From contig SVOZ01000005.1 of the NCBI GenBank assembly GCA_015066115.1, positions 62,001 through 126,000 of the forward strand: DNA of 64,000 bases, in the 5' to 3' direction. The translations under genes were made by a program, and so were the position numbers. The DNA comes from Oscillospiraceae bacterium. Its GTDB lineage: Bacteria > Bacillota > Clostridia > Oscillospirales > Ruminococcaceae. The first letter of the stretch is position 1, and each line of letters starts with the position of its first letter. Below are positions 52,745 through 64,000 of this stretch, in pieces. Below the pieces are notes generated by a model. It was given only the letters and a program-made list of their open reading frames with translations. It did not search any database and was not told the origin of the DNA.

Positions 52745-52821
52745 ATTGTCCTCCTGTTTAACCTATCCTGCACATTTGTGCAAAACAATTGAATAATTTC
52801 TTGTAAGCAAAGCCCACAATC

Positions 52822-53292
52822 TTACCAGCGGTAATGTGCAAAAGCTTTGTTGGCCTCTGCCATCTTGTGAGTGTCTTCACGCTTCTTAACTGCGCTTCCG
52901 CTTCCGTTTATAGCATCCATGATCTCAGCTGCAAGGCGCTCTTTCATTGTCTTTTCAGAGCGTGCACGAGAATAGGTTGTGAGCCAACGCAGTCCTAAGG
53001 TTACTCTTCTGTCCGGTCTAACCTCGATGGGCACCTGATAGGTTGCACCACCGACACGGCGAGCTTTAACCTCGAGAGCAGGCATAATGTTTTCCATTGC
53101 CTTCTCAAAGCTATCTAAAGGCTCGTTACCGGTTTTCTCCTTAATAATATCGAATGCGCCATATACGATCTTCTGTGCTACACCGCGCTTACCATCGAGC
53201 ATAATGTTGTTTATGAGTCTGGTAACAAGCTTTGAGTTGTACATAGGATCGGGCAGAACATCTCTTTTTGCGATTCTTCCTCTTCTTGGCAC
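52822..53292 (-). CDS. rpsG: 30S ribosomal protein S7
   Basis: 156 residues, the usual S7 length, from GTG 53292 (first residues [12 protein letters not shown]). A longer reading from ATG 53310 would include the Shine-Dalgarno AAGGAGGG itself and give a non-conserved MKEGSE prefix. Signatures: [32 protein letters not shown], and [20 protein letters not shown]. It organises the 3' major domain of 16S rRNA and in some bacteria represses its own operon. Confidence 0.97.
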   Translation of the reverse strand: MPRRGRIAKRDVLPDPMYNSKLVTRLINNIMLDGKRGVAQKIVYGAFDIIKEKTGNEPLDSFEKAMENIMPALEVKARRVGGATYQVPIEVRPDRRVTLGLRWLTTYSRARSEKTMKERLAAEIMDAINGSGSAVKKREDTHKMAEANKAFAHYRW

Positions 53293-53412
53293 TTCGCTTC
53301 CCTCCTTCATATAATGATATCATAGGTACTCGAAAGTAAATCTCCCGCTTAGAAGTGCCGAGGTTGAAATTTATATTTCAAGCCTTCAACACTGAAAGCA
53401 AACTTTTCGATT

Positions 53413-53838
53413 TTACTTAGAAGCACCAGCCTTAGGTCTCTTTGCTCCGTATTTAGAGCGACCCTGCATTCTGTTTGCAACACCCTGAGTATCGAGTGTT
53501 CCACGAATGATGTGGTAACGAACACCAGGAAGGTCTTTTACTCTTCCTCCGCGAATAAGAACAACGCTGTGTTCCTGCAGGTTATGTCCGATACCGGGAA
53601 TATAGGCCGTTACTTCAGTTTGGTTTGTAAGACGTACTCTGGCAACCTTTCTCAAAGCTGAGTTAGGCTTTTTAGGAGTCATGGTTCTTACTGCGGTACA
53701 AACACCGCGCTTTTGAGGCGAGTTTTGATCAGTTGCTTCCTTCTTCTTGGAGTTGTAACCCTTTAAAAGAGCAGGAGCAGTTGACTTTTTCTCAAGGCTC
53801 TCTCTTCCCTTTCTGACAAGCTGGTTAAATGTTGGCAT
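53413..53838 (-). CDS. rpsL: 30S ribosomal protein S12
   Basis: 141 residues. It begins [20 protein letters not shown] and contains [19 protein letters not shown] and [13 protein letters not shown], the decoding-centre loops. Both lysines associated with streptomycin response (in KKPNS and RVKD) are the wild-type residue. The N-terminus holds a short insertion ([17 protein letters not shown]) as in many Clostridia. First gene of the str operon. Confidence 0.97.
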   Translation of the reverse strand: MPTFNQLVRKGRESLEKKSTAPALLKGYNSKKKEATDQNSPQKRGVCTAVRTMTPKKPNSALRKVARVRLTNQTEVTAYIPGIGHNLQEHSVVLIRGGRVKDLPGVRYHIIRGTLDTQGVANRMQGRSKYGAKRPKAGASK

Positions 53839-53950
53839 ATGGCACCTCCTTGCATATTAAATACTACATATTGTAGCTTTTATATCACCGCAATTTTGCG
53901 GAGTTATAACACAAGTTTGCCGAAAATATCGCATTACGGCACAGTATAAC

Positions 53951-53979
53951 ATTCTATCATCTATTGCTTATTTTGTCAA
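53951..53979 (-). promoter_or_regulatory. Sigma-A promoter of the str operon
   Basis: -35 TTGACA (53979-53974), 17-nt spacer, -10 TAGAAT (53956-53951). About 105 nt of leader precedes rpsL. Confidence 0.8.
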
Positions 53980-54030
53980 GCAATTTCTTGATTTATTCTA
54001 AAATTTACCACACTTTTAAACGCAAAGTTT

Positions 54031-54054
54031 CCGCACCCGAAAAAATCGGGTGCG
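54031..54054 (-). terminator. Hairpin after rpoC
   Basis: CCGCACCCGA and TCGGGTGCGG with an AAAA loop; on the minus strand AAACTTTGCG follows, so it lacks a strong T tract and may terminate only partly. Confidence 0.65.
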
Positions 54055-54064
54055 GAAATCAAAA

Positions 54065-57000
54065 TTACTCTGCAATCTCTTGTGTTTCTTCGCTATTTTC
54101 AGAAACCTTTTCTACCTCAACATTTGCATAGCACTGCATACCTGTTCCGGCAGGAATAAGCTTACCGATAATAACATTTTCCTTAAGACCAAGAAGGGGA
54201 TCAGTCTTGCCCTTAATAGCGGCATCGGTGAGAACCTTGGTGGTCTCCTGGAAGGATGCAGCTGAAAGGAAGCTGTCGGTAGCAAGCGAAGCCTTGGTGA
54301 TACCGAGAAGAACTGCTGTGCAGGTAGCTTCCTTGGCATCGACATCGCCTGCGGCGATCTGTGCTCTGACCTCTTCGTTAACTTCCTCAAGGTCGGCCTT
54401 TTCGATGACGGTTCCGGGGAGAAGTCCCGTGGTACCGCCGTCAACGACCTTGACCTTCTTCATCATCTGACGGATGATAACCTCGATGTGCTTGTCGTTG
54501 GTGTCAACACCCTGAAGTCTATAAACCTTCTGAACCTCTGCAATAAGATAATCTCTTACAGCGTCTGCGCCCTTGATAGCAAGAACGTCGTGAGGATTGA
54601 TTGAACCTTCGGTAAGAAGGTCGCCTGCGCCGACTATATCGCCTTCCTTAACGCGCATACGCGAGCCATAAGGAATCTGATAAAGCTTTTCTTCATCGGC
54701 AAGGTTTTCACCCTCAGCAGTAAATGGCATAACGCTTACAAAGCGTCCCTTCTTGCCGTCCTTAATTGTAACCTTACCGGCAATCTCGGTAACGATTGCG
54801 TTATGCTTGGGCTTTCTTGCCTCAAAGAGCTCTTCAACTCTCGGAAGACCCTGAGTAATATCCTCTGCAGATGCGATACCACCGGTGTGGAAGGTTCTCA
54901 TGGTAAGCTGGGTACCGGGCTCACCGATCGACTGAGCGGCGATGATACCAACAGCCTCACCAACTGCAACTGCTTTGCCTGTTGCAAGGTTTGAACCATA
55001 GCACTTAGAGCAGATGCCCTGCTTGGATTTACATTTAAGGATAGAGCGGATCTTAACCTTTTCAGCTCCTGCTTTAACGATCTTCTCAGCATCGTCTTCG
55101 GTGATGATCTTATCGCAGCTTACAAGGACTTCGCCATTTGCGTCAAGGAAGTCTTCAACAAGGTAACGGCCAACAAGACGCTCTGCTAAGGGCTCGATCA
55201 TTTCCTTGCCCTCTTTGATGTCGCAGATCTCGATACCATCGTTTACGCCGCAATCGTGCTCATGAATGATGACTTCCTGAGAAACGTCAACAAGACGACG
55301 GGTAAGGTAACCCGAATCGGCGGTTCTAAGAGCGGTATCAGCAAGACCTTTTCTTGCACCCTTGGAAGAAATGAAATATTCAAGAACGTTAAGGCCTTCA
55401 CGGTAGTTAGCCTTGATAGGAATCTCAATGGTACGACCCGAGGTGTTGGCAATAAGTCCACGCATACCTGCGAGCTGTTTGATCTGGTTGATACTACCAC
55501 GAGCTCCTGAGTCAGCCATCATCCAGATAGGATTGTACTGATTTAGGTTTGCAGAAAGTGCATCTGAAACAAGCTTGGTAGTCTCGGTCCAGGTGTTAAT
55601 AACAAGGTTATATCTCTCTTCGTTGGAGAGGAAACCTCTGTCATACTGTTTAGCAATTTCAACGATTCTCTCGTCTGCCTTAGCAACAAGCTCTTTCTTC
55701 TGGGGCGGAATTTCAGCATCGCAAACAGCAACGGTGATAGCGCCTCTGGTTGAATACTTAAAGCCCTGATCCTTGATCTTGTCAAGAACCTCGGAAGCTG
55801 TTGCAACACCGTGAGTTTTAATGCAACGGTCAACAATTTTTCCGAGCTGCTTTTTATCAACCTTAAAGCCGATCTCAAGGTCAAACATCTTATCCGAATT
55901 GGAACGGTCTACAAAACCGAGGTCCTGAGGGATAGGATTGTTAAAGATAATTCTACCAACGGTAGCATCAATAATTCTGCTTACCTTCTTGCCGCCGACC
56001 TCTTTCTCTACACGGACCTTGATAGGAGCGTGAAGTCCGACAACGCCCTCATTATAAGCCATAAGAGCCTCGTCAAAGTCGCGGAATACTTTACCCTCAC
56101 CCGGCTCGCCTTCCTTAATAATGGTAAGGTAATAAGAACCTAAAACCATGTCCTGTGTAGGAACAGAAACAGGCTTACCATCAGAGGGCTTTAAGAGGTT
56201 GTTAGCGGCAAGCATTAAGAATCTTGCCTCTGCCTGAGCCTCAGCCGAAAGAGGAACGTGAACTGCCATCTGGTCGCCGTCAAAGTCGGCGTTGTATGCA
56301 GTACATACAAGGGGGTGAAGCTTTAATGCTCTGCCCTCAACTAAAACAGGCTCAAATGCCTGAATACCAAGTCTGTGAAGGGTAGGAGCACGGTTTAAGA
56401 GAACGGGGTGCTTCTTTATAACGGTTTCGAGAGCGTCCCAAACCTTAGGATTAGCTCTTTCTACCATCTTCTTGGCGTTTTTGTTATTCTCAGCGGCGCC
56501 GATATCCTCAAGGCGCTTCATAACAAAGGGCTTAAAGAGCTCAAGTGCCATTTCCTTAGGAAGACCGCACTGATACATCTTAAGCTCAGGTCCAACAACG
56601 ATAACAGAACGGCCCGAATAGTCAACACGTTTACCGAGAAGGTTCTGTCTGAATCTTCCCTGCTTACCTTTGAGCATATCGGAAAGTGAACGAAGAGGTC
56701 TGTTGCTCGGTCCTGTTACGGGACGGCCGCGTCTGCCGTTATCAATAAGGGCATCGACAGCTTCCTGAAGCATTCTCTTTTCGTTTCTTACGATAATGTC
56801 AGGTGCATTGAGCTCTAAGAGCTTTTTAAGACGGTTATTTCTGTTGATAACCCTTCTGTAAAGGTCATTTAAGTCGCTGGTGGCAAACCTGCCGCCATCG
56901 AGCTGAACCATAGGACGAATGTCGGGAGGGATAACAGGAACAACATCCAAGATCATCCACTCAGGACGGTTATTCGACTTTCTGAAAGCCTCAACCGCCT

Positions 57001-57643
57001 CAAGACGCTTTAAGAGCTTGATGCTCTTCTGTCCGCCGGTTTTCTGATTGCTGATTCTTGAAATTTCAGCCTTGATCTCTGCCGAGAGAGTCTTTAAATC
57101 AACCTCTTGCAAGAGGTGACGGATAGCCTCAGCACCGATCTCAGCCTTAAATGCATCGCCGTACTTATCCTTCCACTCTCTATACTGAGTTTCGGTAAGA
57201 AGCTGATACTTTTCAAGGGGAGTTTTGCCCTTATCGGTTACGATATAGGATGCAAAATAGATAACCTTTTCAAGCACTCTGGGGGAAAGGTCGAGAATGA
57301 GACCCATTCTCGACGGAGTTCCCTTAAAGTACCAAATATGAGAAACAGGAGCAGCAAGCTCAATGTGTCCCATTCTTTCGCGGCGCACCTTTGCGCGCGT
57401 AATTTCAACGCCGCAGCGCTCGCAGACCTTGCCCTTATAGCGCAGTCTCTTGTACTTTCCGCAGTGACATTCCCAATCCTTGGTTGGTCCGAAAATTCTT
57501 TCGCAGAAAAGTCCATCGCGCTCAGGCTTTAAGGTACGGTAATTTATAGTTTCAGGCTTTTTAACCTCACCATATGACCACTCTCGAATAGTGTCCGGTG
57601 ACGCAAGGCCTATTTTGATTGAGTCAAAAACATTAAATTCCAT
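54065..57643 (-). CDS. rpoC: RNA polymerase beta' subunit
   Basis: 1192 residues. N-terminal zinc ribbon [20 protein letters not shown], clamp, the active-site [17 protein letters not shown] with the Mg2+-binding aspartate triad, bridge helix, trigger loop ([20 protein letters not shown]) and second zinc site (CDKI... to [13 protein letters not shown]). Together with rpoB it forms the catalytic core. The length is typical for Clostridia without large lineage insertions. It follows rpoB by 22 nt. Confidence 0.98.
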   Translation of the reverse strand: MEFNVFDSIKIGLASPDTIREWSYGEVKKPETINYRTLKPERDGLFCERIFGPTKDWECHCGKYKRLRYKGKVCERCGVEITRAKVRRERMGHIELAAPVSHIWYFKGTPSRMGLILDLSPRVLEKVIYFASYIVTDKGKTPLEKYQLLTETQYREWKDKYGDAFKAEIGAEAIRHLLQEVDLKTLSAEIKAEISRISNQKTGGQKSIKLLKRLEAVEAFRKSNNRPEWMILDVVPVIPPDIRPMVQLDGGRFATSDLNDLYRRVINRNNRLKKLLELNAPDIIVRNEKRMLQEAVDALIDNGRRGRPVTGPSNRPLRSLSDMLKGKQGRFRQNLLGKRVDYSGRSVIVVGPELKMYQCGLPKEMALELFKPFVMKRLEDIGAAENNKNAKKMVERANPKVWDALETVIKKHPVLLNRAPTLHRLGIQAFEPVLVEGRALKLHPLVCTAYNADFDGDQMAVHVPLSAEAQAEARFLMLAANNLLKPSDGKPVSVPTQDMVLGSYYLTIIKEGEPGEGKVFRDFDEALMAYNEGVVGLHAPIKVRVEKEVGGKKVSRIIDATVGRIIFNNPIPQDLGFVDRSNSDKMFDLEIGFKVDKKQLGKIVDRCIKTHGVATASEVLDKIKDQGFKYSTRGAITVAVCDAEIPPQKKELVAKADERIVEIAKQYDRGFLSNEERYNLVINTWTETTKLVSDALSANLNQYNPIWMMADSGARGSINQIKQLAGMRGLIANTSGRTIEIPIKANYREGLNVLEYFISSKGARKGLADTALRTADSGYLTRRLVDVSQEVIIHEHDCGVNDGIEICDIKEGKEMIEPLAERLVGRYLVEDFLDANGEVLVSCDKIITEDDAEKIVKAGAEKVKIRSILKCKSKQGICSKCYGSNLATGKAVAVGEAVGIIAAQSIGEPGTQLTMRTFHTGGIASAEDITQGLPRVEELFEARKPKHNAIVTEIAGKVTIKDGKKGRFVSVMPFTAEGENLADEEKLYQIPYGSRMRVKEGDIVGAGDLLTEGSINPHDVLAIKGADAVRDYLIAEVQKVYRLQGVDTNDKHIEVIIRQMMKKVKVVDGGTTGLLPGTVIEKADLEEVNEEVRAQIAAGDVDAKEATCTAVLLGITKASLATDSFLSAASFQETTKVLTDAAIKGKTDPLLGLKENVIIGKLIPAGTGMQCYANVEVEKVSENSEETQEIAE

Positions 57644-57665
57644 TATACGCCCTTCTTTCTATTCA

Positions 57666-60600
57666 TTACTGGTCTTGTTCTTCTTCAAAATCCTCATCTT
57701 CAAAGGAATCATCGGTGTCTTCAAAATCGTCGTATTCCTCTTCTTCGGTACCTGTTGTTCCGAACTGCTCGGTGTCAGAAATGTCACCAACAGTCATTCC
57801 ATTATAAGCACCGTCGTCACGGTAATCGCCGACAGCGTTATCAATAGCACCAAAGCTTAAATCGTCATCGTCAAAGTTCTGCTTTAAGTCGATTTCCTCG
57901 CCCTCTTTATCGAGAACCTTAACATCAAGACCGAGTGACTGAAGCTCTTTAATAAGAACCTTGAAGGATTCGGGAATTCCGGGTGTGGGAACATTCTGTC
58001 CCTTGATAATAGACTCATAGGTCTTAACTCTTCCGACAACATCGTCCGACTTTACGGTTAAGATCTCCTGAAGAGTGTAAGCTGCACCGTAAGCCTCAAG
58101 TGCCCAAACCTCCATCTCACCGAATCTCTGGCCGCCGAACTGGGCTTTACCGCCGAGAGGCTGCTGAGTAACAAGTGAGTAGGGACCGGTGCTTCTTGCG
58201 TGAATCTTATCATCAACAAGATGGTGAAGCTTTAAGAAGTACATATAACCAACGGTTACAGGGTTATCAAAGGGATCACCTGTTCTTCCATCGTAAAGAA
58301 TGGTCTTGCCATCTTCGCGAAGGCCTGCCATCTTAAAGCACTCGCGGATATCTTCCTCGTGTGCGCCGTCGAAAACAGGGGTCATAACCTTCCAGCCGAG
58401 CTCGGCTGCTGCGCGGCCAAGGTGAACTTCAAGCACCTGACCGATATTCATACGCGAAGGAACGCCCAAGGGGTTAAGAACGATATCAAGGGGTCTGCCA
58501 TCGGGCAGGAAGGGCATATCCTCCTGAGGCAGGATGCGGGAAACAACGCCCTTGTTACCATGACGTCCGGCCATCTTATCGCCAACAGAGATCTTTCTCT
58601 TCTGTGCGATATAGCAGCGAACAACCTTATTAACTCCGGGGCTGAGCTCATCAGAATTTTCTCTTGTGAACTCTTTAACATCAACAATAATACCGTATTC
58701 GCCGTGGGGAACCTTAAGCGAGGTGTCTCTAACCTCTCTTGCCTTCTCACCGAAAATGGCACGAAGGAGTCTTTCCTCGGCGGTAAGCTCGGTTTCTCCC
58801 TTGGGAGTTACCTTACCTACAAGGATATCGCCCGAATGAACCTCTGCGCCGATGCGGATAATTCCGCGCTCGTCAAGGTCCTTTCTTGCATCGTTTGAAA
58901 CGTTGGGGATATCAGCAGTGATCTCCTCGGGTCCAAGTTTTGTATCACGTGCGTCGATCTCGTATTCCTCAATGTGAATAGAGGTAAAGAGGTCGTCACG
59001 AACAAGTCTCTCATTAAGAAGAACAGCGTCCTCGTAGTTATAACCCTCCCAGGTCATAAAGCCGATGAGCATATTCTTACCAAGGCTTATCTCACCATTG
59101 CAGGTTGCAGGACCGTCTGCAATAACCTGGCCTGCCTTTACCTCTTCGCCTAAGTCAACGATAGGCTTCTGGTTGATACAAGTTCCCTGGTTAGAGCGAA
59201 GGAACTTGATAAGCTCATATTCGTGATCCTCACCCTTTTTATCGGTGATAACAACCTTATCTGCAGAAACAGCCTTAACAACGCCGTCTTCTTTAGCCAA
59301 AACAGTAACACCCGAGTCGACAGCGGCCTTGTATTCCATACCTGTACCGACAATGGGGTTCTGTGTCTTCATAAGGGGAACTGCCTGACGCTGCATGTTT
59401 GCACCCATCAGAGCACGGTTAGCATCGTCGTTTTCAAGGAAGGGGATCATCGCTGTTGCGATAGAAACAACCATCTTAGGCGAAACGTCCATATAGTCAA
59501 CACGATCTCTGTCAACCTCGGCGATTTCGTCACGAACACGCGCATTAACGCGGGGTCTTGCAAATCTACCCATTTCGTCAAGAGGCTCGTTTGCCTGAGC
59601 GACAACGTATTTATCCTCGGTGTCGGCGGTCATATAAACGACCTCTTCTGTAACAACACCGGTCTCCTTGTCGACCTTGCGGTAGGGAGCTTCGATAAAT
59701 CCGTATTTATTTATTCTTGAAAACCCTGCAAGGTAAGAAATAAGTCCGATGTTAGGACCTTCAGGAGTTTCGATAGGACACATTCTTCCGTAGTGTGTAT
59801 AGTGAACGTCACGAACTTCGAATCCTGCTCTATCTCTTGAAAGACCGCCGGGTCCGAGAGCCGACAGACGGCGCTTGTGAGTAAGCTCAGCAAGCGGGTT
59901 TGTCTGGTCCATGAACTGCGAGAGCGGCGAAGAGCCAAAGAACTCGCGGATTGCGGCAACAATGGGACGGATATTGATAAGCGACTGAGGCGACAGGGTT
60001 TCCATATCCTGAGCCTGAATGGTCATCTTATCGCGGATAACCTTCTCCATTCTTGAGAAGCCGATCTTAAACTGGTTCTGCAGAAGCTCGCCAACGCTTC
60101 TTACGCGGCGGTTACCAAGATGGTCGATATCATCGGTTGAGCCGATGTTATCTGCAAGGCAGTTAAGATAGTTTATGGAAGAGAAAATATCATCAACGAT
60201 GATATGCTTGGGGATAAGCTCGTCCACCCTCTCTGCAAGCTGTGCACGAATGACCTCTTCATCAGAAGAAGCCTCGATTATCTCCTTAAAGACAGGCAGA
60301 TAGATCATCTCATTGATGCCCATCTCTTCAAGCTCGTCTTCTGTGATGTGAATATAATCGCAAACGATAGAGCGGCGAACCATTCCGTTTGAGAAAACCT
60401 TAATTTCTCTGCCTTCGTGCTCGACGAAAACAGTGGAAACGCCTGCATCCTCGATCTGCTGTGCAAGCTCCTCACGAACTAAGGTTCCCTTGCTTACAAT
60501 AAGCTCGCCTGTAATGGGGTCAACAACATCGCGGCTTAAGGTACAGCCACGGATGCGCTCAGAAAGAGCGAGCTTTTTATTGTACTTATAACGGCCAACT

Positions 60601-61409
60601 CTGGAGATCTCATATCTTCTCTTATCAAAGAAAAGGCCGCTTATATGGCTTCTTGCGCTCTCAACTGTTGGCGGCTCACCGGGACGCAGACGGCGATAGA
60701 CCTCTTTTAAGGCCTCGTCTGTGTCGGCAGTTTCGTCGCGGCTGAGGGTTTCAAGAATGCGCACATCCTCACCGAAAACATCAATGATCTGCTCTCTTGA
60801 AGAAAGACCGAGAGCCTTGATGAATACGGTGATGGGGATCTTTCTTTCCTTGTCGATGCGGACATAGAAAATGTCACTTACATCGGTTTCATATTCGAGC
60901 CAAGCACCTCTGTTAGGAATAACGGTTGCCGAGAAGAGCTTTTTACCCGACTTATCGTGCTCCATTCCGAAATAGATTCCGGGAGAACGCACAAGCTGAG
61001 AAACGATAACACGCTCTGCGCCGTTAATGATAAAGGTGCCGCTATCGGTCATGAGCGGGAATTCGCCCATAAATACCTCCTGCTCCTTTACCTCACCTGT
61101 TTCCTTATTTAAAAGGCGAACAGTTGCACGCATGGGGATGGCGTATGTGGCATCTCTTGCTTTGCACTCTGTAATGCTGTATTTGGTTTTGTCGTCAAAG
61201 TGATAGTCAATGAATTCCAGCACAAGATTGCCGTTGTAATCCACGATCGTGGAGTCCTCATTGAAGACTTCTTTAAGTCCCTCTTCAAGAAACCATTTGT
61301 AAGAATTCTTCTGGACCTCGATCAGATTCGGCATATCGAGAACTTCATTGATCTTCTGGAAGTTCATTCGGGATATTTTTCCGAACTTTGTTTCCTTGAC
61401 ATTCACCAT
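57666..61409 (-). CDS. rpoB: RNA polymerase beta subunit
   Basis: 1247 residues from ATG 61409, which is 11 nt from the GGAG; GTG 61421 and ATG 61418 are too close to it. The rifampicin-binding region [20 protein letters not shown] has wild-type residues at the usual resistance positions (D, H and the following SALGP). It also has [30 protein letters not shown] and [20 protein letters not shown]. The C-terminal tail is long and acidic. Cotranscribed with rpoC from a promoter 190 nt upstream. The usual rplJ-rplL are not upstream here. Confidence 0.98.
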   Translation of the reverse strand: MVNVKETKFGKISRMNFQKINEVLDMPNLIEVQKNSYKWFLEEGLKEVFNEDSTIVDYNGNLVLEFIDYHFDDKTKYSITECKARDATYAIPMRATVRLLNKETGEVKEQEVFMGEFPLMTDSGTFIINGAERVIVSQLVRSPGIYFGMEHDKSGKKLFSATVIPNRGAWLEYETDVSDIFYVRIDKERKIPITVFIKALGLSSREQIIDVFGEDVRILETLSRDETADTDEALKEVYRRLRPGEPPTVESARSHISGLFFDKRRYEISRVGRYKYNKKLALSERIRGCTLSRDVVDPITGELIVSKGTLVREELAQQIEDAGVSTVFVEHEGREIKVFSNGMVRRSIVCDYIHITEDELEEMGINEMIYLPVFKEIIEASSDEEVIRAQLAERVDELIPKHIIVDDIFSSINYLNCLADNIGSTDDIDHLGNRRVRSVGELLQNQFKIGFSRMEKVIRDKMTIQAQDMETLSPQSLINIRPIVAAIREFFGSSPLSQFMDQTNPLAELTHKRRLSALGPGGLSRDRAGFEVRDVHYTHYGRMCPIETPEGPNIGLISYLAGFSRINKYGFIEAPYRKVDKETGVVTEEVVYMTADTEDKYVVAQANEPLDEMGRFARPRVNARVRDEIAEVDRDRVDYMDVSPKMVVSIATAMIPFLENDDANRALMGANMQRQAVPLMKTQNPIVGTGMEYKAAVDSGVTVLAKEDGVVKAVSADKVVITDKKGEDHEYELIKFLRSNQGTCINQKPIVDLGEEVKAGQVIADGPATCNGEISLGKNMLIGFMTWEGYNYEDAVLLNERLVRDDLFTSIHIEEYEIDARDTKLGPEEITADIPNVSNDARKDLDERGIIRIGAEVHSGDILVGKVTPKGETELTAEERLLRAIFGEKAREVRDTSLKVPHGEYGIIVDVKEFTRENSDELSPGVNKVVRCYIAQKRKISVGDKMAGRHGNKGVVSRILPQEDMPFLPDGRPLDIVLNPLGVPSRMNIGQVLEVHLGRAAAELGWKVMTPVFDGAHEEDIRECFKMAGLREDGKTILYDGRTGDPFDNPVTVGYMYFLKLHHLVDDKIHARSTGPYSLVTQQPLGGKAQFGGQRFGEMEVWALEAYGAAYTLQEILTVKSDDVVGRVKTYESIIKGQNVPTPGIPESFKVLIKELQSLGLDVKVLDKEGEEIDLKQNFDDDDLSFGAIDNAVGDYRDDGAYNGMTVGDISDTEQFGTTGTEEEEYDDFEDTDDSFEDEDFEEEQDQ

Positions 61410-61598
61410 CAGTTCCATCACTCCGTTCTTTATTTAAAAACAATTGCTTAAATGGCTCTGCGCTCGGGCAGCTTTTTTTGCGCTTTTTTCCGCATTACAC
61501 CAAAGTTTTCAGCGGTTTGAAAAAAGGCGAATTTTGGGCTTTTTTCAGCTCAAAAAATGGAAATAAAGGCACAAAAAGCCATTTTGATACATTTTAAC

Positions 61599-61627
61599 AT
61601 TATATCCTAATATCAAGACCTTGTCAA
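61599..61627 (-). promoter_or_regulatory. Sigma-A promoter of rpoBC, consensus match
   Basis: -35 TTGACA (61627-61622), 17-nt spacer, -10 TATAAT (61604-61599): a perfect match to both hexamers, as expected for a strongly expressed gene. Confidence 0.92.
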
Positions 61628-61668
61628 CCTCTTTTTTGTACATTTTTAAAACTTTTTAGAAACAAAAA

Positions 61669-61694
61669 ACCGCCTCGGTTAAAACCAAGGCGGT
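61669..61694 (-). terminator. Terminator of the LRR protein gene
   Basis: ACCGCCTCGGTT (61669-61680) and AACCAAGGCGGT (61683-61694) with one mismatch; on the minus strand a run of T follows. Confidence 0.85.
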
Positions 61695-61717
61695 TTTGAG
61701 TTATTTGGTTTACTAAA

Positions 61718-64000
61718 TCATAAATTAATCTTACGATTATTAAATCTTTTCTTTCTTATAAAGAAAATAACAATAAATAATGCTATGAACAATATTGGAA
61801 GTACGATCGCCATAATCGCAAATATAGAAATAGGTTTTTTCGTCAGATCATCAGGCTTTAGCGACGTATCACAAATTGCAAACGTTCCAAACCCTGTTAC
61901 ATCAGCAGTGATAGATTCTTTATCATCGTTCAAAATTGACTTGCATATACTTATCGTATTATCCTCAGCCACAAAATAAATCATTGATTCTTTAAAATCT
62001 TTCGGAATATTAAAAGACAACGTAACATTCCCATTTGGAGATACCTTCACACCATTAAGCATCGCATTAATTTCATACGCTTGGAATTTTCCCGAAACAG
62101 AAGAGAGCGTTTTCTTTAAATTGGTATATTGGGTGGAACTCTCTTCAATTTTGCATGCATCTATTTCTGTTCCTTCTAAGAAAACCCCTTCTTCAGCCTT
62201 AAAAATAATTCCGGTTTGTTCATCCTTATAGCTGCATGAAGTTTTTTGTTCAGATTTCTGATTACAACGTTTGCACTTACCTCTTATTATGCCGCAAGAA
62301 ATTAGCGACGATTCTTGTACCACAACAGGATCCTCGAAATCGTGGCCTAATGCTGCTACTGTTTTGCTTTCGGACACACCGCATTCCTTGCATACCCTTT
62401 TTATACTACCTGATTCTGTACACGTTTCTGGCTTTTGTGTGATCCATTCTCCAAAGTTGTGCTTTTTATCATTTTTATTAGTTGAAGATGATTGGTTGCT
62501 TGACAAGCAATGAGTACATTTATTCTTTGAACTTCCCGTCACGGAGCAGATATCGGAAGAAGGCTTAGAACTCACAGGCGGAGTCTTATCCATAAACACG
62601 ACCCTTCCCCTGTAATTATCTCTATAAGATACTTCAACTCTGTCCCATTCTTGCTGACTGCCCTCATAATAAACAGTTGTGTTGTTATCATAATATTCCA
62701 TTATCTCGCAATTAATTTTTGTAACACTTTTGGGTATAGTAACACTCTTTAAACGAGCGCAACGCAAAAACATATTTGTGCCTATTACCTTTATTCCCTT
62801 GCCTATAACAACTGTTTCAAGGGCATCGCATTCTCTAAAAACGCTTATACCCAAATAAGTAACACTATCAGGTATTACAACACTCTTTATTTTTCTGCAA
62901 TAGGTAAATGCATAATTACCGATAGTCTCCACGCCAGATGGTATCGTAAGACTCTCTAAATTTTCAAGACCCGAAAACGCACTTTCCTCTATTGTTTTTA
63001 CATTTCTACCAATTGACAATTTTTCTACATTTTTACAAGTATCAAAAGCAGAACGTCCAACACACACAACGCTGTCAGGAATGGTGATGCTTTTCAAACT
63101 TTCGCACTTGTAAAATGCATTCTCTCCAATATGAGTAATGGTATTGGGAATTGTAATGCCAGCCAACTTTGTGCATTGATCAAATGCATAATCTGCTATT
63201 ATTCTCGTACCATTTGCTATATTATAGTCCGATGAAATATCCTTTTTTGCTTTATATAAGACATCACCTATATAGATAACATTGTTTTTCCAGTTATTTT
63301 CATCACGTATATATCCCGTGAGATCAAACGCAAATCTTCCAACACTTCGTACGCTATCAGGAATGGAAATGTTAACAAGAGATTCACACCACTCAAACGC
63401 ACTATGTTCAATTGTGGTTACTCCGTGGGGAATATTTACCTCTTTAAGATTAGGACAATATCCAAAAAGTCCACTCTCAATAGTTTTTATTCCGGAAGGA
63501 AGCTTAATTTTCTCAAGAGAATCACAGTGTGAAAACGCATCTCCACCGATAAATGTGCAATTTTGAGGGACAACTATTTCTTTAAGGTTAGCACATTCTG
63601 TAAATGCAAACGGTTCTATCCTTTCAACACTTTCTGGAAGTATAATCCGCTCAATTGCCGTATATCCAAAGAAATATTTAGGAATAGATTTGGGATTGTT
63701 TTTAAAAGTTATGTTTTTTAGTTTAGAACAACCACAAAACACTTGGTCCCCCAGTGATACAACGGCGCTGGGTATAACAATATCAGTAATTTCATAACAG
63801 TGGCTAAACGCTTCTGTACCAATATCGGTAAGATTACCAAGAGAAACCGTTTTTACATTTTTACAATACCCAAATGAATTGTTACCGATTCTCTTTACGT
63901 TATCAGGAATGGTTATACTGTCAAAAGAAACACAGCCCGAAAAGGCCCAGTTTCCAATCGTGGTAACACTGTTTGGTATTATAACATTTTTTAACTTTTC
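61718..64000 (-). CDS. Cell-surface BspA-type leucine-rich-repeat protein (N-terminus outside window)
   Basis: The frame stays open to the right edge, giving 760 visible residues. The first part comprises about 18 LRR_5 (BspA) repeats of the form IPDSV-x-x-IG-x-x-AF-x-x-C, about 23 residues each. A linker and cysteine-rich zinc-ribbon-like units (KHNFGEW..., VCKECG, KCKRCN) follow. Then comes a beta-rich domain of about 110 residues also found in the 45 kb lipoprotein (VSPNGNVTLSFNIP). A C-terminal transmembrane helix with a basic tail ends it. BspA-type proteins mediate adhesion. The function here is inferred. Confidence 0.85.
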   Translation of the reverse strand, partial: EKLKNVIIPNSVTTIGNWAFSGCVSFDSITIPDNVKRIGNNSFGYCKNVKTVSLGNLTDIGTEAFSHCYEITDIVIPSAVVSLGDQVFCGCSKLKNITFKNNPKSIPKYFFGYTAIERIILPESVERIEPFAFTECANLKEIVVPQNCTFIGGDAFSHCDSLEKIKLPSGIKTIESGLFGYCPNLKEVNIPHGVTTIEHSAFEWCESLVNISIPDSVRSVGRFAFDLTGYIRDENNWKNNVIYIGDVLYKAKKDISSDYNIANGTRIIADYAFDQCTKLAGITIPNTITHIGENAFYKCESLKSITIPDSVVCVGRSAFDTCKNVEKLSIGRNVKTIEESAFSGLENLESLTIPSGVETIGNYAFTYCRKIKSVVIPDSVTYLGISVFRECDALETVVIGKGIKVIGTNMFLRCARLKSVTIPKSVTKINCEIMEYYDNNTTVYYEGSQQEWDRVEVSYRDNYRGRVVFMDKTPPVSSKPSSDICSVTGSSKNKCTHCLSSNQSSSTNKNDKKHNFGEWITQKPETCTESGSIKRVCKECGVSESKTVAALGHDFEDPVVVQESSLISCGIIRGKCKRCNQKSEQKTSCSYKDEQTGIIFKAEEGVFLEGTEIDACKIEESSTQYTNLKKTLSSVSGKFQAYEINAMLNGVKVSPNGNVTLSFNIPKDFKESMIYFVAEDNTISICKSILNDDKESITADVTGFGTFAICDTSLKPDDLTKKPISIFAIMAIVLPILFIALFIVIFFIRKKRFNNRKINL

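Larger units (their letters stand above)
61410..61717 (-). other. rpoB leader and intergenic region
   Basis: About 300 nt with no gene. It holds the rpoB promoter, a leader of about 180 nt rich in short A and T tracts with one GC patch, and the terminator of the LRR gene at 61669-61694. Confidence 0.6.

Noticed and set aside
53413..53838. Possible antibiotic-resistance alleles in rpsL and rpoB
   Set aside because: The streptomycin-related lysines in S12 and the rifampicin-pocket residues in RpoB look wild type.
61718..64000. CRISPR-like periodic repeats at the right end
   Set aside because: The periodicity of about 69 nt is protein-coding LRR repeats in one frame, not identical repeats with spacers.

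Overview
The window reads as a chromosomal segment of an anaerobic, low-to-mid GC Clostridia-type Firmicute, probably a gut Oscillospirales-like lineage. This placement is an inference from gene content. Supporting features are the hrcA-grpE-dnaK-dnaJ order, SipL- and PdaB-type sporulation proteins, a class III (oxygen-sensitive) ribonucleotide reductase, FeoAB, consensus sigma-A promoters with 16-17 nt spacers, and a BspA-type leucine-rich-repeat surface protein. I see no rRNA, tRNA, CRISPR array, prophage or insertion sequence.

Layout. 1-9.6 kb (+): heat-shock operon (hrcA tail, grpE, dnaK, dnaJ), CPBP protease, tadA, then an uncharacterised DUF5685 / J-protein / membrane-protein trio, a small phosphatase, rimI and tsaD. 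9.7-17.1 kb (-): a seven-gene V-type ATPase operon E-DUF2764-A-B-D-I-K. Its proteolipid keeps the Na+-binding residues, and its leader carries a compact hairpin that may be a Na+-sensing riboswitch. 17.2-25 kb (-): recD2, the ffh-rpsP-khpA-rimM-trmD translation and secretion cluster led by ylxM, and tsaE-tsaB-rpiB. 25-27.7 kb (+): a rodA/ftsW-type gene and a CBS-domain membrane protein. 27.7-30.7 kb (-): the beta and gamma-like subunits of a Na+-pumping decarboxylase without an alpha subunit, and sipL. 30.8-34.5 kb (+): lipid kinase, dus, an AI-2E-family permease and a HAD phosphatase. 34.6-40 kb: gpsA (-), diverging from nrdG, nrdD with a fused glutaredoxin domain, and a thioredoxin-reductase-like gene. 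Both nrd promoters carry NrdR boxes. 40-44.8 kb (-): feoAB, a structured intergenic repeat, nagB and a secreted EEP-family protein. 44.9-48.1 kb (+): lipoproteins and an rRNA methyltransferase. 48.1-61.4 kb (-): polysaccharide deacetylase, tuf, fusA, rpsG, rpsL, rpoC, rpoB. 61.7 kb to the right edge (-): a large cell-surface LRR protein whose N-terminus lies outside the window.

How it fits together. Two unrelated Na+-coupled systems, the V-ATPase and the decarboxylase subunits, suggest sodium bioenergetics. The nrd genes plus the reductase form a self-contained dNTP module in which electrons would pass NAD(P)H -> flavoprotein -> fused glutaredoxin -> NrdD. The three tsa genes supply most of the tRNA t6A machinery. 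The least explained parts are the V-ATPase leader hairpin, the DUF5685/J-protein trio, the 42.4-42.8 kb structured repeat and a domain shared between the 45 kb lipoprotein and the LRR protein.
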